A stretch of 64,000 nucleotides of DNA. Source: Stomorhina lunata. Its lineage: Eukaryota; Arthropoda; Insecta; Diptera; Rhiniidae. A program made the position numbers and the translations under genes. The DNA lies in the NCBI GenBank assembly GCA_933228675.1, contig OW121742.1, positions 106,284,940 to 106,348,939 on the forward strand, written 5' to 3'. This document shows, piece by piece, positions 1-12,091 of the stretch (position 1 is the stretch's first letter; each line of letters opens with the position of its first letter). The notes beneath the pieces were generated by a model, which saw only the letters and a program-made list of their open reading frames with translations, did no database searches and had not been told where the DNA came from.

Positions 1-626
1 CCGGTTTCAACAAATGAGCTACGTTTGGCACAACAAAATGTTTCCGAAGGACTCATAGAGGTTTTACTTCTCTTGGGCGCCAAGGCGGGCGGTGGTCGTA
101 AAGTGCGACATGGTCCCGGAACCACGGTCTGCACTAAGGAAACCTGACTAGTGCTGGGTTGAAGAGGTGTTACCTCTTTCGGTTGATTTATCTTGGTAGT
201 CTTGAGTAAATTGGTGGATGTAGGCTGTTTGTTGACCTTTTTCAAAGATCCCGGCCCCTCGCTTAATTTGGTGTTGGTGGCATGCAGCTTCTTGGGCGAA
301 TCTTTTACCTTTACCTCTTCCATTCTGTTGATGGCTGTTGATGATGTGGTCGTTGTAGTATTTAACTCCTCTATAACATTGGCTTTTTTCATGATCAGCT
401 GAGTGGGTCTTACAAAGATACCATAATTCGTCGGACACTTAAAGTAGAAGGTTCCCCGGACGGTGCCATTATTTTTACCCCGTTCTTCATTGAGTATCAC
501 ACCAATCCACTTGCCGGGAGCAAAGTTTGTATTGCCTATAAAAGCAATGCGTCCTTCTAAGTGTTTGCCAGCGATTTGCACAGATTGACCAACTTTAAAG
601 TGGTGCGTCGGTTGGCTGCTATTCAT
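1..626 (-). CDS. DCTN1-p150: Dynactin subunit 1 (p150/Glued), N-terminal coding exon, partial
   Basis: Dynactin p150 links the dynactin complex and dynein to microtubules through an N-terminal CAP-Gly domain. Reading the minus strand from the ATG at 626-624, the frame stays open for 208 codons to the window edge. Residues about 9-78 form a CAP-Gly domain: VGQSVQIAGK, then FAPGKWIGVILNE, the GKNNG loop (50-54, usually GKNDG or GKNSG) and YGIFVRPTQL (68-77). Residues 80-208 are a Ser/Thr/Lys/Pro-rich linker, as in p150. The last residues, KRSSFVETG, closely match the fly Glued segment just before its coiled coil as I remember it. This separates it from other CAP-Gly proteins such as CLIP-190 or TBCB. 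No intron interrupts this stretch. The rest of the gene lies left of the window. No frameshift is visible, so it is probably a live gene. Confidence 0.85.
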   Translation of the reverse strand, partial: MNSSQPTHHFKVGQSVQIAGKHLEGRIAFIGNTNFAPGKWIGVILNEERGKNNGTVRGTFYFKCPTNYGIFVRPTQLIMKKANVIEELNTTTTTSSTAINRMEEVKVKDSPKKLHATNTKLSEGPGSLKKVNKQPTSTNLLKTTKINQPKEVTPLQPSTSQVSLVQTVVPGPCRTLRPPPALAPKRSKTSMSPSETFCCAKRSSFVET

Positions 627-1260
627 GATTCACTGCAATAATTTTGCTGCACACACATCGCTTTGTGCATCTCTCTCTTGGTAACAAATAAGTCTTTAAA
701 AAAATGTACTTTAAAACTTTGTTTCCTACTTTCTTTAACTTTAAACTTTTTAATTTTTTTTTCAATTTATTGGGTTTTTTTCAATTTCTATTTTTAATTT
801 CTTTGTTTAATATTTAAAAGATTTCTTTAAATTTTCCACTTTACAAATTTTAGTTTTAATATTTTTTCCTTCCACGTAGTAAAAAGTCAAAAGGCGTTAG
901 TATTTTTGCAAGATGGCGTCTTCCTTTTCAACTGACATTTCTATTGTTGTACGAGTATTTAGCTTTAGTTTTTGGGAGAGTGTTTGTGTGTGTGTATGTG
1001 AGTGGGCTTAATTTTATGTACTTGTGCAACTTCATTGTTGTTGTTCCTTTGTGTTGGTGGTTTTTCTCTTACTCTCTTCTAAGTTTAAAGCGAATGGTAG
1101 CGGATGGCAGCAATGCAAGAAAACTTTAAACTGAACCCAACAAACATTGAAAAGTGACTTAAATATAGATTAATAAAAAGTTATAGGCAGAGTTTAAGAA
1201 GGTTGGTAACATGTGTTTTATGATATATTTATTAAGCCCTTTATTTCCTTATGGAACATA
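627..1260 (-). other. Upstream flank of the dynactin exon; probable 5' UTR or promoter zone
   Basis: This non-coding stretch lies immediately upstream of the minus-strand start codon. On that strand, two ATGs occur within about 60 bases before the start and would have to be 5' UTR uORFs or lie in an intron. A TTGCAG just before the start ATG could be a splice acceptor but has a weak pyrimidine tract. AAGATGGCG at 910-918 resembles a YY1/Pho site. Poly-T/A tracts dominate 700-880. No TATA box or initiator could be assigned with confidence. Confidence 0.35.
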
Positions 1261-1284
1261 GGACCTTAATAAATGTTTTCCATG

Positions 1285-2640
1285 TATATTTATCGGTAGA
1301 CATCACTTTCATCCCGTTCCATGATACTCTAAACTCTCGCAACTCGTTTCCAGTTTGGCACCTCCTCGTGTTTGCAAATCTTCCAGACCTTCTGGAACCT
1401 TGGGGATTATATTCTATAGCTTAACTCGCTTTGTAAGTGTGTCTCCTAGCCAACCATATTTCCTAATTCAAATACTTGTTTGCAATGGCTCTTGATCGAT
1501 GCGCAGCCATCGATCTTGTTTTGACATTGTAACGGGCCAGAAAATTCTGAGAATGCGTCTGAGACGTGTCTTTATCGGTAGACATCACTTTCATCTCGTT
1601 CTATGATACTCCAAACTCCAGCAACTCGTTTTCGGTTTGGCACCCCATGTTTGCAGGTCTTATAGACCTACTAAAACCTTGGTTATTATATTCGATAGCT
1701 TGACGATTTATATCAGTAGCTAGCTTTTAACTCTAAATTCTTTAACGAGCCAGGAAATTCTGAGAATGCGTCTGAGGCATCGATTGATAAATGATGCTAA
1801 TATCCCTGCTCGAAATATTCCATGTCTTATGATAACAGTTTTTTATTATGTCAAATTTTTAATCCATTCTCGCTTTCTTTTAATGGTACATTTCACTCCA
1901 TCAGATTTCATTATAACTGCGTGATTTCATAACGACTGCGTACAGAGCTTCTTCTGTGTTAAAAGAGCATCGTCGTTATATAGTTTTTAAAACAAATTCC
2001 TTAAATTTCGATTGACCAATTCCCTAACCTTTGAATACTTACTTTTAACTGCGAATACTTGTTTGTAACGGGTCTTGATCGATGCGCAACCATAGATTTT
2101 GTTGTAAAATTGTAATGGGCCTGAAAATTCAGAGAATTCGTCTAAGGCATATTTTTATTGGTAGACATCACTTTCATCTCATTCTATAATACTCCAAATA
2201 CCCGAAACTAGTTTTCGGTTTGGCACCTCCTCGTGTTTTCAGGTCTTCCAGACCTCCTGGAAACTTGGGGATTATATTCGATAGCTTGACAATTTATATC
2301 AGTAGCTGGCTTTCAATACTTGTTTGTAACGAGCCAGTAAATTCTGAGAATACGTCTGAGCCACCGATTCCATGTCTCATGATAACAGTTTTTTGTCATA
2401 TCTAATTTATAATCCATTCTCGGTTTCTTAAAATAGTATATTTCAATCCTTCAGATTTCATTAAAACTTGCAAGTTCTAATATGGTATCAAACTACCCTG
2501 TATAAGCCGGTACCTTAAGATCTATTTTAGAGCTTTTCGACTGCGTGTAGAGCATCTTCGGTATCTCTAGAGCATCGTCGTTATGTATTTTTGAAAACAA
2601 ATCCCTTTAAGTTCGATTGGCCAATTACCTAACCTTACCT
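1285..2640 (+). repeat. Degenerate tandem repeat, about three diverged units
   Basis: The phrase GGTAGACATCACTTTCATC recurs near 1293, 1577 and 2161. Each time it is followed by a diverged copy of the same text (CCAAACTC, TTGGCACC, CTTCCAGACC, GGGGATTATATTC). A second shared block (TGATCGATGCGCA, then AAAATTCTGAGAATGCGTC) also recurs. Units differ by many substitutions and indels, so the array is old. No protein signature was recognised. Confidence 0.6.
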
Positions 2641-3126
2641 CAAGTACTCCAAATTCAGCTTTTAGATGTGGAGTATAAATAGTTTAGCTGGAATACTTAG
2701 GAATCCTAATCCTAAGATCGGATCCATCTTACTCTTTATATATGTTCTTAGCTGTGCTGTTCAAATTGGATCATTTAAAAGCTATGATAAAAGTCGAGTA
2801 ACCTTTTGGAATAGCTCGAAAGAATATTTTTTCGCAGAACTTTAGACTCGCAAATTATATAGAAAACTATGAAATTTGAATATGTTCGAACTATTATAGA
2901 TTCATTTTGGGAATTCTTCACAACAATGAAACTATAAACTCGCGGGCCACATGTAATCGTTGAGAACTATAGCTTCGGGGTAAAAAAATTTGTTTACGAC
3001 ATAAGTTTCGAAATCAAACGTAGAATCATACTTGCCAACAGATGGTTCATATTTTGATCTAAGCAGGCGGCTTAGAAGAAAAAGCTCTCTCTGTATGAAC
3101 TAAAACTACGCCGTATAAAACGCTTA
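2641..3126. other. Unassigned non-coding sequence
   Basis: I see no gene, terminal repeat or tandem structure between the degenerate repeat and the first mariner insertion. The TA at 3127-3128 is the target dinucleotide of that insertion. Confidence 0.4.
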
Positions 3127-3128
3127 TA

Positions 3129-4057
3129 TCGGGTGTTTTTTATTGAGTTATAGAACTTTAAGTTGGCATCACTTTTTTAACTGGCGGTCATTTTGTCAGC
3201 TGTCAGGTGATTAATATTTAGTTTGGTTTGCCATTTCATCATGAACAGGTTGACAAAAGAACAACGCTTGCAAATCGTGCAAATTTATTTCGAAAATAAT
3301 GGTTCAGTTCGCGAAGTTTACCGCAAGCTCCGTCCATTTTATGGTCGACATAATCGTCCATCAGAGCAATTAATTCGGTTAACCATGGATCGTTTTCGCA
3401 CTACGTTTACTCTATGTGATAATACGCATCCGCAGCGACGTCGAACAGTGCGCACCGAAGAAACAATTGCCGCTGTAGAGCAAAGTGTTGAAGAGGACCC
3501 GAATGAATCGATTCGCCACCGTGCACAGCAATTGTTGCTTTGTCCATCAACTTTATGGAAGATTTTGCGCAAAGATCTTGGCTTGCGACCTTACAAGATC
3601 CAGATTGTGCAAGAATTAAAGCCGCGAGACCATGCAATGCGTCGTGATTTTGGTGTATGGGCCGAAAATGAGATTGATCTCGATGCTGATTTTCATCGCA
3701 AATTGGTCAATTGGCCACCAAGATCGTGCGATTTGACACCACTGGATTATTTTCTTTGGGGATATGTGAAGTCGCTCGTCTACGCCAACAAACCAGAAAC
3801 GTTAGGGGACTTGGAAGCCAACATTCGTGGCGTTATTGCCAACATACGGCCCCATATGCTCGAAAAAGTTGTTGAAAATTAGACCTGTAGAATTGGCTTT
3901 ATTCGAGCCAGCCGCGGCGTACACATGCCCGAAATCATATTTAAACATTAATGGCATAAAATTATCCTTCCAATAAAGCCAAATTGATGGACCTTAAAAC
4001 GATTTTCTTGTGTTTTATTTCAATTCGAAGTTCTATACCTCTAAAAAAAACACCCAT
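3129..4057 (+). mobile_element. DD41D mariner-like element, copy 1 (internally deleted)
   Basis: The element is bounded by TA at 3127-3128 and 4058-4059. The ends are TCGGGTGTTTTTTATTGAG on the left and, reading inward from the right, ATGGGTGTTTTTTTTAGAGG. The inverted repeat continues through TATAGAACTT. At 929 bp it is about 380 bp shorter than the full-length copies, through one internal deletion near 3702. Confidence 0.92.
3241..3951 (+). pseudogene. Mariner transposase, catalytically dead deletion derivative
   Basis: From the ATG at 3241 the frame matches the intact transposase at 38868-39953 through the N-terminal helix-turn-helix (DUF4817-like) region. It then jumps in frame from the residues before the first catalytic Asp straight to VNWPPRSCDL. 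The deletion removes the first two catalytic aspartates (FSDEAHF and QQDGATCH blocks), leaving only the third in LDYFLWG. A TGG-to-TAG change at 3880-3882 stops the frame before the last 24 or so residues. The left part still encodes the DNA-binding region, so a truncated protein could in principle bind the TIRs, but it cannot transpose anything. Confidence 0.9.
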
Positions 4058-4289
4058 TACTATCCGTGTTGTTATATGTTGCTGAATGATGGACACTTGC
4101 AAAGGCAGATAAAGCTTTTCTTGGAGTTTTTAAGAGTAAGAGACTCCAAAAAATTTTGGACCAATCTGCGTCAACAGAATGAAACATCGACATAGTCAAA
4201 TGCCTTAAACAGCTATTGTCTAGACCATGTTGTGCTAATGGTTAAAAATACTCCAGCAAGAAAATTATTCGAAATTGAACCCGAGGGAA

Positions 4290-5600
4290 GCTTGGCCTAC
4301 GAAATTGGAGAATATATCGAAGCTCATGGAATTCTTAAATATGCTCGACCTTTGACCTTAACAGGTTGTAAACATGGACAATTTAAGTAAGTAACCTTTT
4401 CGCTGCACTTTTGCTACAAAGCTAACCAGATCCTGTAAGTTTCTGTACTAAACATCGGTTCAGATGAAGAAAGAGAAGTGAGTTTTTTCTTTAAACAATT
4501 CTGATCTTCGTTTTCGGCTGTCGTTTACGGTATTCGCAAGTAATCCCTGTCTACTGCGTCTTAGTATCATAAAGGTTTTCTCGCGGAACTCCTTATATTT
4601 TTCTGGCATCACAAAACCTAACACTTTGAAGTCTCATACTAAAAATTGGCCGATCTTGCAATTTTATAAAAATGGCTGTATAACAGAGTGAGTTAACATT
4701 CTACCTATAAATTTTCGACTGTAGTATACGGTATTCGAAAATGATCCTGGTCTACAGCGCCTTAGTATCATCGAGATTTTCTCGAGGAACTCCTTAGTTT
4801 CTCATGTTCTTCTGGCATTGCAAAACCTAAAAAATTCTAGTGTGATACTACAAATAGGACGTTTTTGCAATTTGATGGAAATGGCTATATGACATAGTGA
4901 CCCAAACATTCTACCTTTTAGTTTTCGGTTGTAGTATTCGATGTTCGAAAATGATCTAGGTCTACAGCGTCTTAGCATCATCGAGGTTTTCTCGAGAAAC
5001 TCCTCAAATTCTCATATTATTCTGGCATAGCAAAACTTAAAAAATAGTAGTCTGATACTAGTGACCCTGGCATTCTACCTATAAGTTTTTGGTTGTTTTA
5101 TTCGGGATTCGACAATGATTCCAAAAAAACTTGCAGAAGTGGACGTCCAAAAAATCGATAGAAAGATCAAGTAGAAAAAATTCTTTCAACGATTGGTTTA
5201 CGAAATTGAAGAAAATGCACGCAAGAACGAAGCGCTTGGAATTCTAATATATGCCCGGCTTTTGACGTAAAAAGTTTTTTTTGAGAAATTTCTCATCTTC
5301 TTCTGACATCGCAAAACTTAAAAATCGGAGAATAATACTACAAAAAGGGAGATCTGGTAATTCAATAGAAATGGCTATATGATAAAGAGATATAGTAACC
5401 CTATTCTATCTATAAATTTTCGGTTGTAGTATTCGGTGTTTGAAAATGATACCGAGTGAACTTGCAGAAGATCAAAAGACAAAGTGAAAGAAAATCTTTT
5501 AATGTTTGGTGTACGAAATCGGAGAATATGCGTCCAAGATTGAAAAGCATGGAATTTTAACATATGCTCGGCTTTTGACTTTAAAAGTTTATAAATATTA
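4290..5600. repeat. Degenerate tandem/dispersed repeat with ~205-bp periodicity
   Basis: The phrases GGTCTACAGCG, TTAGTATCATCGAG and TTTTCTCGAGGAACTCCT recur near 4546, 4749 and 4960. Between them lie copies of GGAAATGGCTATATGA and TTTTCGGTTGTAGTATTCG. A second module (GGAGAATAT, then GGAATTCTTA, ATATGCTCG and GCTTTTGAC) occurs at about 4303, 5205 and 5515. A reverse-oriented copy of that module lies at 43855-44040, so the family is dispersed. I could not assign it to a named element. Confidence 0.55.
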
Positions 5601-6055
5601 AAAAAGAGCCTTCTCACATAGATCATGGTTCTTTACTGTTTTTGAAAATGTTCCGGGAGCATATGATAATAAAAAATAGTTTAGACTTAAACAATTGAAG
5701 ATATATGTAGTAAATCCGACTACTCTTGCATTATAAGGCTTATTCCTCACAGGAACATCAGGTTTTTCACAAATTCGATTAAAATTTTTCATTCCTCTAC
5801 TTAAGTTACAAAATTTCGTCAAAATTTGACGTTAGCGAGATACCACTTTTTGTTGATTTATGCAGAATTTACCCTAATTATAGCTGATTTGTTCAAAGTA
5901 TTTAACGTTTTCAAACCAATCTCCGAAATAATATAATTATAACCAGATTTCATCGATATCATTCCCCATTCACAGCCCAAAATTTGCAATTTATTTCCCC
6001 CTTATTCGGTATTTGGTATGGGAAGAGTTTTATATATAAAAAAGTTAAAGGTATA
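5601..6055. other. Unassigned AT-rich sequence
   Basis: Nothing recognisable lies here between the degenerate repeat and the palindromic minisatellite. Short open frames have no codon bias or family resemblance. Confidence 0.4.
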
Positions 6056-7090
6056 GGAATACTTTTGTTAATGTTAGGTTAGGAAAGACTTCTGTAGGTT
6101 AGGGAAGACTTTTCTATATAGAAAAGTAGTCGGTTAGGAAAAACTTTTGAAGGTTATGGAAGATTTTCTATATAGAAAAGTAGTCGGTTAGGAAAAACTT
6201 TTTTATGTAGAAAAGTTGTCTGTTGTGAAAGATTTTTCTGTATAGAAAAGTTGTCAGTAATGGAAGACTTTTCGATATAAAAAAGTTGGCACTTATTAAA
6301 CACTTTTGTAGGCTATAGAAGACTTTTCTATATAGAAAAGTAGTCGGTTAAGGAAGATTGTTGTAGGTTAGGGAAGTCTTTTTTAAATAGAAAAGTTGTG
6401 GGCTATGAAAAAATTTTCTATATAGAAAAATTGTTGGTTATAAAAGACATTTCTAGATAAAAAGTAGTCGGTTAGGGAAGACTTTGTTGGTTAGGGAAGA
6501 CTTTTCTATATAGAAAAGTAGTCGGTTAGAGTAGACTTTTGTAGGTTATGGAAGACTTTTCTATATGAAAAAGTAGGTGGTTAGGGAAGCCTTTTTTTAT
6601 ATAGAAAAGTTTTCAGTTAGGAAAGACTTTCCGATATATTAAAGTTGTTTGTTATGAAAGACTTTTCTATATAAATAAGTAGTCCATTAGGGTAGACTTT
6701 TCTATATGGAAAAGTTATCGGTTATGGAAGACTTTTGTATATAGAAAAGTTGTAGTTTGGGAAATACTTTTGTAGGTTAGGAAAGACTTTTTAATATAAA
6801 AACGTTGGGAAATACTTTTCTATATAGAAAAGTAGTCAGTTATGACAGACTTTTCTATATAAAAAAGTAGTCATTAAGGGAGACTTTTGTAGGTTAAGGA
6901 ATACTTTTCTTTATAAAAAAAGGTGTCGGTTATGAAAACTTTTCTATATGGAAAAGTAGTTGGTTAGGGACGATTTTTTAGGTTAGGGAAGACTTTCTAT
7001 ATAGAAAAGTTGTCAGAAAGATATTTTATAAGAAAGTATTTTATATGGGAAGACATTTCTACATAGAAAAGTTGTCAGACCTAGGAGTAG
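6056..7090. repeat. Minisatellite E: arrays of a 20-bp palindrome in a GGTTAGGGAAG context
   Basis: ACTTTTCTATATAGAAAAGT is a perfect 20-bp palindrome. It, or one-arm variants, recurs roughly every 35-65 bases, joined by GTCGGTTAGGGAAG or TGTAGGTTAGG. Spacing is irregular and many copies have lost one arm. A stray double copy lies near 9320-9365. Confidence 0.85.
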
Positions 7091-7094
7091 TTTC

Positions 7095-9416
7095 CATATT
7101 ACGTAAAAACGATGTCGGCATGAGAAGAGTTTTTTATAGCTATGATTTAATACACAAAGAAAAGTCTAAAAATTTGAAAATTTTCTTTTTTGAAAGCGGA
7201 GAATTACATATGAGCTAAGATTTATTACAATATTTATTTCAATTTAAAATTTTGTAAATCTAAAAAAAAATTGATTTTTTTTATTTTTTGATTTCAAAAT
7301 AGTATAACTCTTCAACTATTTTAGATATCCATTTAATTCCTTTTAAATAATATTATACCAAATCTTTTTATTAAATTGTTTAAAGAAAAATTTAATATTT
7401 TTTACTTTGTTTAAAATAATTTATAAAAAATGTTTAAAAGCCGTTTTGAAGCTGAAGTGAAATTTATGTAACGTAAATGTTTACTGGGTAAGCCTTAACA
7501 AAATGGAGGCTTTCTAACAAATGTTAGGGATTATGGACTAGCATTTTATGATACTAATTTGATTATAAAATAAGGAAATAATATATTAATTTATAAATAA
7601 ATCTTAAATGTTAATAAACTAAAGTAATTACCTGGATTTTGGGAAGAAAAATTAAAACCAATTTTTGGAAATTAATATAAATTTTTAAATTTGAATTTAA
7701 TTGAAAAAACACCAATTTTTAAGTGAATTTTAAATGAAACTTAAAAAAAAACTTTTTTAGAATTTGTACATGATTTCTTTTTAATTTTTTGTTAGGAATT
7801 ATTTAAGAAAAATTTTTTAAAAATTTTGGAAAATTTTAAATTTAAATTTAATTTTAAATTTTGTTTATATTTTTTGGATAAATTTCTTTTATTTAAATAA
7901 AAGTTTTGTTTAAAAAATTTTTAGTTTACATTTTTTTTTTGGTTTAAAATAGAAAAAATCACCACATGCGCATTATTTTAAAATTTTCTCACTTTTCTTT
8001 TTAAAAGCACATTTTACAATTTTCCTTTTTATTTTGCAGAGAGTATTTTAAAGTTTTTCACATTAATATCCTTTAAAGTTTTTTGGGAGAGTGTGTATGG
8101 GGGCTTTTGAAAACCCCCAAAATGACACTTGTAATCACATAAAGTTATGTTTATTTTTGTTCCTAATTCTTTTTGCTATGACATTTCTTAATATTTTTTT
8201 TTTTTTCTGAATAAATGTCAAAATTTTAAAACGAGGCCGTATTTTAAAGTTTCCTTTCTTAGAGTCTTAAAAAAATTTACTGCGTTTTTTTAATGTTTTA
8301 AGCACGAGATTCCATCAACTACTAGCGACTTTAGATGTTGTACAAAAAAATCTGTTTTTATTTTTTTAAATTCGCGTAATGCTGTTTGTTACGCATCATT
8401 TTCAAAAATAAAATATTAAATTCAAACTCAATTGTTAAAAAACGGTTAGAAAACAAAAGCCCTACACACACTCACATATAACCTTTTTTTAAAAAAAAAC
8501 TCTTACGCTTACACACACATACGCAATCCCTTCACAAATCCTAAATCCCAAAGCAACCAAACGCACTTTTCGTGTTTCCCTTCTCTTCCCTTTCTTTCAT
8601 TTCCCCCGTTGACGTTTTTGTTCGCGACGAAGGGGTGAATCCTCATAAATGACAGGCTTTCTTCTTCTCGATAACTACAAATTTCTGCAAAACCTTAAAA
8701 AACAAAATCACATTCAAACAAACGAACAAAAAAATCATCCCTTTCTTTTTTTAAAATTTAAAAAAAAAATTTCAATTTAAAAAATGTGTGTTTTGGGAAT
8801 CGTCAAAAATAAATAAGAGTACAAGGACTTGGATTTTAAAAACGGGTTGTTATTGTGCAATATTATTCCTTTTCTTCGTATGATGATAAAAAACTGGGAA
8901 ATAAATAATAAAGGCTGCAAATTTTATATCACACTCTTATATATAAACTTACACATACTCACTTTTTTAAAAGGATATACTTATACTCTTTTCATTAACT
9001 CACACATACGAGCATTTGCCGTGTGAATGTATGGACTGCAGACAACAACTCCTTGTTTACCTTTACCGGCTTTTTGTTTTTGTTGTTGACTCATTCTTCC
9101 TTTTCTCCTTTCAATTCTAGTCCAAGTTTAAGTTCACATATGATTTGTGCTTTATTTTTGTGACAGAGATGAGTTTTTATTCGAGTATAGTACAAAATTT
9201 GTAGCACAGGCCACGAAAATCTTTAACGATCTCTGAGAAATTGCATTCCTTTTTTTCTTTCAATAAAAAGAAATCGATTCAGAAATAAAAACATTAACTC
9301 TTATTATCTTTCAACACCAACGACTTTTCTATATAAAAAACTTTTGACGACTTTTCTATATAGTAAACCCTTTTTAACAGGGACCGTAACTGTTATAACT
9401 TTTATCGTATAAGTCT
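7095..9416. other. AT-rich non-coding stretch without recognised features
   Basis: There are long A and T runs and no convincing open frame, terminal repeat or tandem array. A slightly more GC-rich patch at about 8500-8690 could be an unrecognised UTR or regulatory segment of a nearby gene, but I see nothing that proves it. Confidence 0.4.
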
Positions 9417-9484
9417 GAAAATAAAAGTTATTTTTTGACTTTTATTTTTTCGAGCAGAAATAAAAGTTATTTTTTGACTTTTAT
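9417..9484 (+). repeat. 41-bp tandem duplication
   Basis: AAATAAAAGTTATTTTTTGA followed by CTTTTA occurs at about 9418 and again 41 bases later, separated by TTTTTCGAGCAG. It abuts the start of the next interspersed element. Confidence 0.7.
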
Positions 9485-10806
9485 TATACCCTTCACCAAT
9501 AGGTGAAAGGGTATTATAAGTTTGTGATTCCGTTTGTAATTTTTTTTATTAGTGATCGTAGACCCCATAAAAATTATACCGATCGACTCAGAATCGGGAG
9601 GAGAATCGATTAAGCGATGTCCGTCTGTCTGTCTGTCCGTCCGTCTGTCTGTTGAAATCAAGTTTCTGAAGCCCCTGGAGGATGGACTTACATAAATTAT
9701 ATATCAGATTTTAGGAAATTCTCCCGCAATGAACGCTATTAAATTTCATTAAAATCGGTTTTTAAAGACCGAAAATATCGAAAAAATACCAAAAATTAGA
9801 CGAAAATTGTAAAATTTTTGATTGAAACACACTTTTAAATAACAAGAGAAAAAAGATACTTCTGGTGTACATGTGATAATACGTTATATATCAGATTGTA
9901 GGAAATAGTTTTCCAAATCACTCTGTAAAATTTTATCAAAATCGGTCCATAAACAACTGAGATATCGCCAAAACACTGAATTTGATGTATCGCAAATTGC
10001 CCAAAGTTCGCATTAGAAAATGTTTGTTGAAAAAAATGAAATGCAGAAATAGGAAAAACCATCCTCCTTTAGCACGGACCTACATAAATTTTATATCAGA
10101 TTTTAGGAAATTCCCCCGCCAAGCACGTTATTAAATTTTATCAAAAGCGGTCCATAAACAATTGAGATATCGCCATAACACTACATTTGATGTACAGCAA
10201 ATTGCCTAAAGTACGTGTCTAAGAAATTTTGTTTACATTTTGTAAGTATTGTTTCAGCGATATCTCAGGTGTTTATGGACCGATTGTGATGAAATTTGAC
10301 ATCGTTCTTTGTGTGAGGATTTTCTAAAATCTAAACTCCACAAATCTGATTACGAATACCATTCAAACTGTACCGATCAACTCAGAATCGGCAGGAGAAT
10401 GGATTTCGCGACCTTTCGCGACCGTCTGTTTGTCTGTCTGTCTATCTGTCTGTCCGTCTGTTTGTTTGTCCGTCCGTCTGTTTTTTTGTCCGTCCGTCTA
10501 CCTGTCTTTAATTTTTTCTGTTGTAGTCAAGTTTTTGGAGCTCCTGTTTTGTCGATATCTCAGGTGTTTATTTTGATGAAATTTAATAGCGTCCTTCGCA
10601 GGGGATTACCTAAATCCTGATGCATTCGGTAATTTGTGGTAGATATAATTTAGCGTTTAAGCGATGGTGTTTTGATCGACAATGTTGAAATTCAGGGTGG
10701 GACAATTCAGGAGCTCCACAAATCTGGTTTTAGCAGACAGACACACTGCATTTATCTTAATTTTGTGTCTTACTTTTGAACATTATGATAACATTTGAGA
10801 ATGTAT
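9484..10806 (+). mobile_element. DINE-1-like (Helentron-associated) interspersed element, fragment
   Basis: It starts with a hairpin, ATACCCTTCACC, AATA, GGTGAAAGGGTAT, then AAGTTTGTGATTCC. Next come GATCGACTCAGAATCGG and a run of CCGTCTGTCTGT. Several GATATCTCA and TTTATGGACCGAT blocks follow. These are the hallmarks of DINE-1/INE-1-type elements of flies. A near-identical inverted copy spans about 18600-19768. The mariner at 10809 interrupts or abuts its right end. The class call is from resemblance to INE-1 and is not proven. Confidence 0.55.
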
Positions 10807-10808
10807 TA

Positions 10809-12089
10809 TCGGGTGTTTTTTATTGAGGTATAGAACTTTAAATTGCCATCACTTTTTTAACTGGCAGCCATTTTGTCAGCTGTCAAGTGATTAATATTTA
10901 GTTTGGTTTGCCATTTCATCATGAACAGGTTGACAAAAGAACAACGCTTGCAAATCGTGCAAATTTATTTCGAAAATAATGGTTCAGTTCGCGAAGTTTA
11001 CCGCAAGCTCCGTCCATTTTATGGTCGACATAATCGTCCATCAGAGCAATTAATTTGGTTAACCATGGATCATTTTCGCACTACGTTTACTCTATGTGAT
11101 AATACGCATCCGCAGCGACGTCGAACAGTGCGCACCGAAGAAACAATTGCCGCTGTAGAGCAAAGTGTTGAAGAGGACCCGAATGAATCGATTCGCCACC
11201 GTGCACAGCAATTGGAGCTTTGTCTATCAACTTTATGGAAGATTTTGCGCAAAGATCTTGCAAGAATTAAAGCCGCGAGACCATGCAATGCGTCGTGATT
11301 TTGGTGTATGGGCCGAAAATGAGATTGATCTCGATGCTGATTTTCATCGCAAAATTTTGTTCAGTGATGAGGCTCATTTTTGGTTGAATGGCTACGTCAA
11401 CAAGCAAAATTGCCGCATTTGGAGTGAAGAGAATCCACATGAGACCCTTGAGACGCCATTACATCCACAAAAACTGACTGTTTGGTGTGCTCTATGGGCT
11501 GGTGGAGTCATTGGGCCATACTTCATACTTCCGAAATAATGCTGGAAAGTCAGTTACCATAAATGGAGACCGGTATAGAGCCATGATAACCGACTATTTT
11601 GTTCCCCAATTGGATGGCATGAATGTGGATGAGTTGTGGTTCCCACAAGACGGCGCTACATGCCACACAGCGCACGTCACAATTGATTTATTGAAGGAAA
11701 CATTCGATGAGCGCATAATTTCGCGGAATGGACCTGTCAATTGGCCACCAAGATCGTGCGATTTGACACCACTGGATTATTTTCTTTGGGGATATGTAAA
11801 GTCGCTCGTCTACGCCAACAAACCAGAAACGTTAGGGGACTTGGAAGCCAACATTCGTGGCGTTATTGCCAACATACGGCCCCATATGCTCGAAAAAGTA
11901 GTTGAAAATTGGACCTGTAGAATTGGCTTTATTCGAGCCAGCCGCGGTGGCCACATGCCCGAAATCATATTTAAACATTAATGGCATAAAATTATCCTTC
12001 CAATAAAGCCAAATTGATGGACATTAAAACGATTTTCTTGTGTTTTATTTCAATTCGAAGTTCTATACCTCTAAAAAAAAAACACCCAT
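10809..12089 (+). mobile_element. DD41D mariner-like element, copy 2
   Basis: TA dinucleotides flank both ends (10807-10808 and 12090-12091). Both TIRs are well preserved: TCGGGTG on the left and CACCCAT on the right. The length of 1281 bp is close to full size. Confidence 0.93.
10921..11981 (+). pseudogene. Mariner transposase with two frameshifts
   Basis: The ATG at 10921 opens the standard N-terminus, with R-to-W and R-to-H changes in the DNA-binding region. A 29-bp deletion after AAAGATCTTG (about 11260) removes the residues around GLRPYKIQLVQ and shifts the frame. A 4-bp insertion (ATAC, about 11525) shifts it again before the RNNAGKS segment. All three catalytic Asp codons are still present but are split between frames. 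The C-terminus (GGHMPEIIFKH) and the TAA at 11979-11981 are intact. Confidence 0.92.
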
Positions 12090-12091
12090 TA

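Noticed and set aside
148..438. Histidine- and glutamine-rich 96-residue minus-strand frame over the dynactin exon
   Set aside because: The other minus-strand frame encodes a clear CAP-Gly protein from an ATG, so this frame is a shadow.
9484..10062. A short protein gene duplicated at 19179-19406
   Set aside because: The repeated peptide lies within DINE-like repeats and lacks an ATG-based gene structure or family resemblance. Conservation reflects the repeat, not selection on protein.
10420..10505. CCGTCTGTC runs as independent microsatellites
   Set aside because: They occur at a fixed place within each DINE-like element, so they are part of that element.
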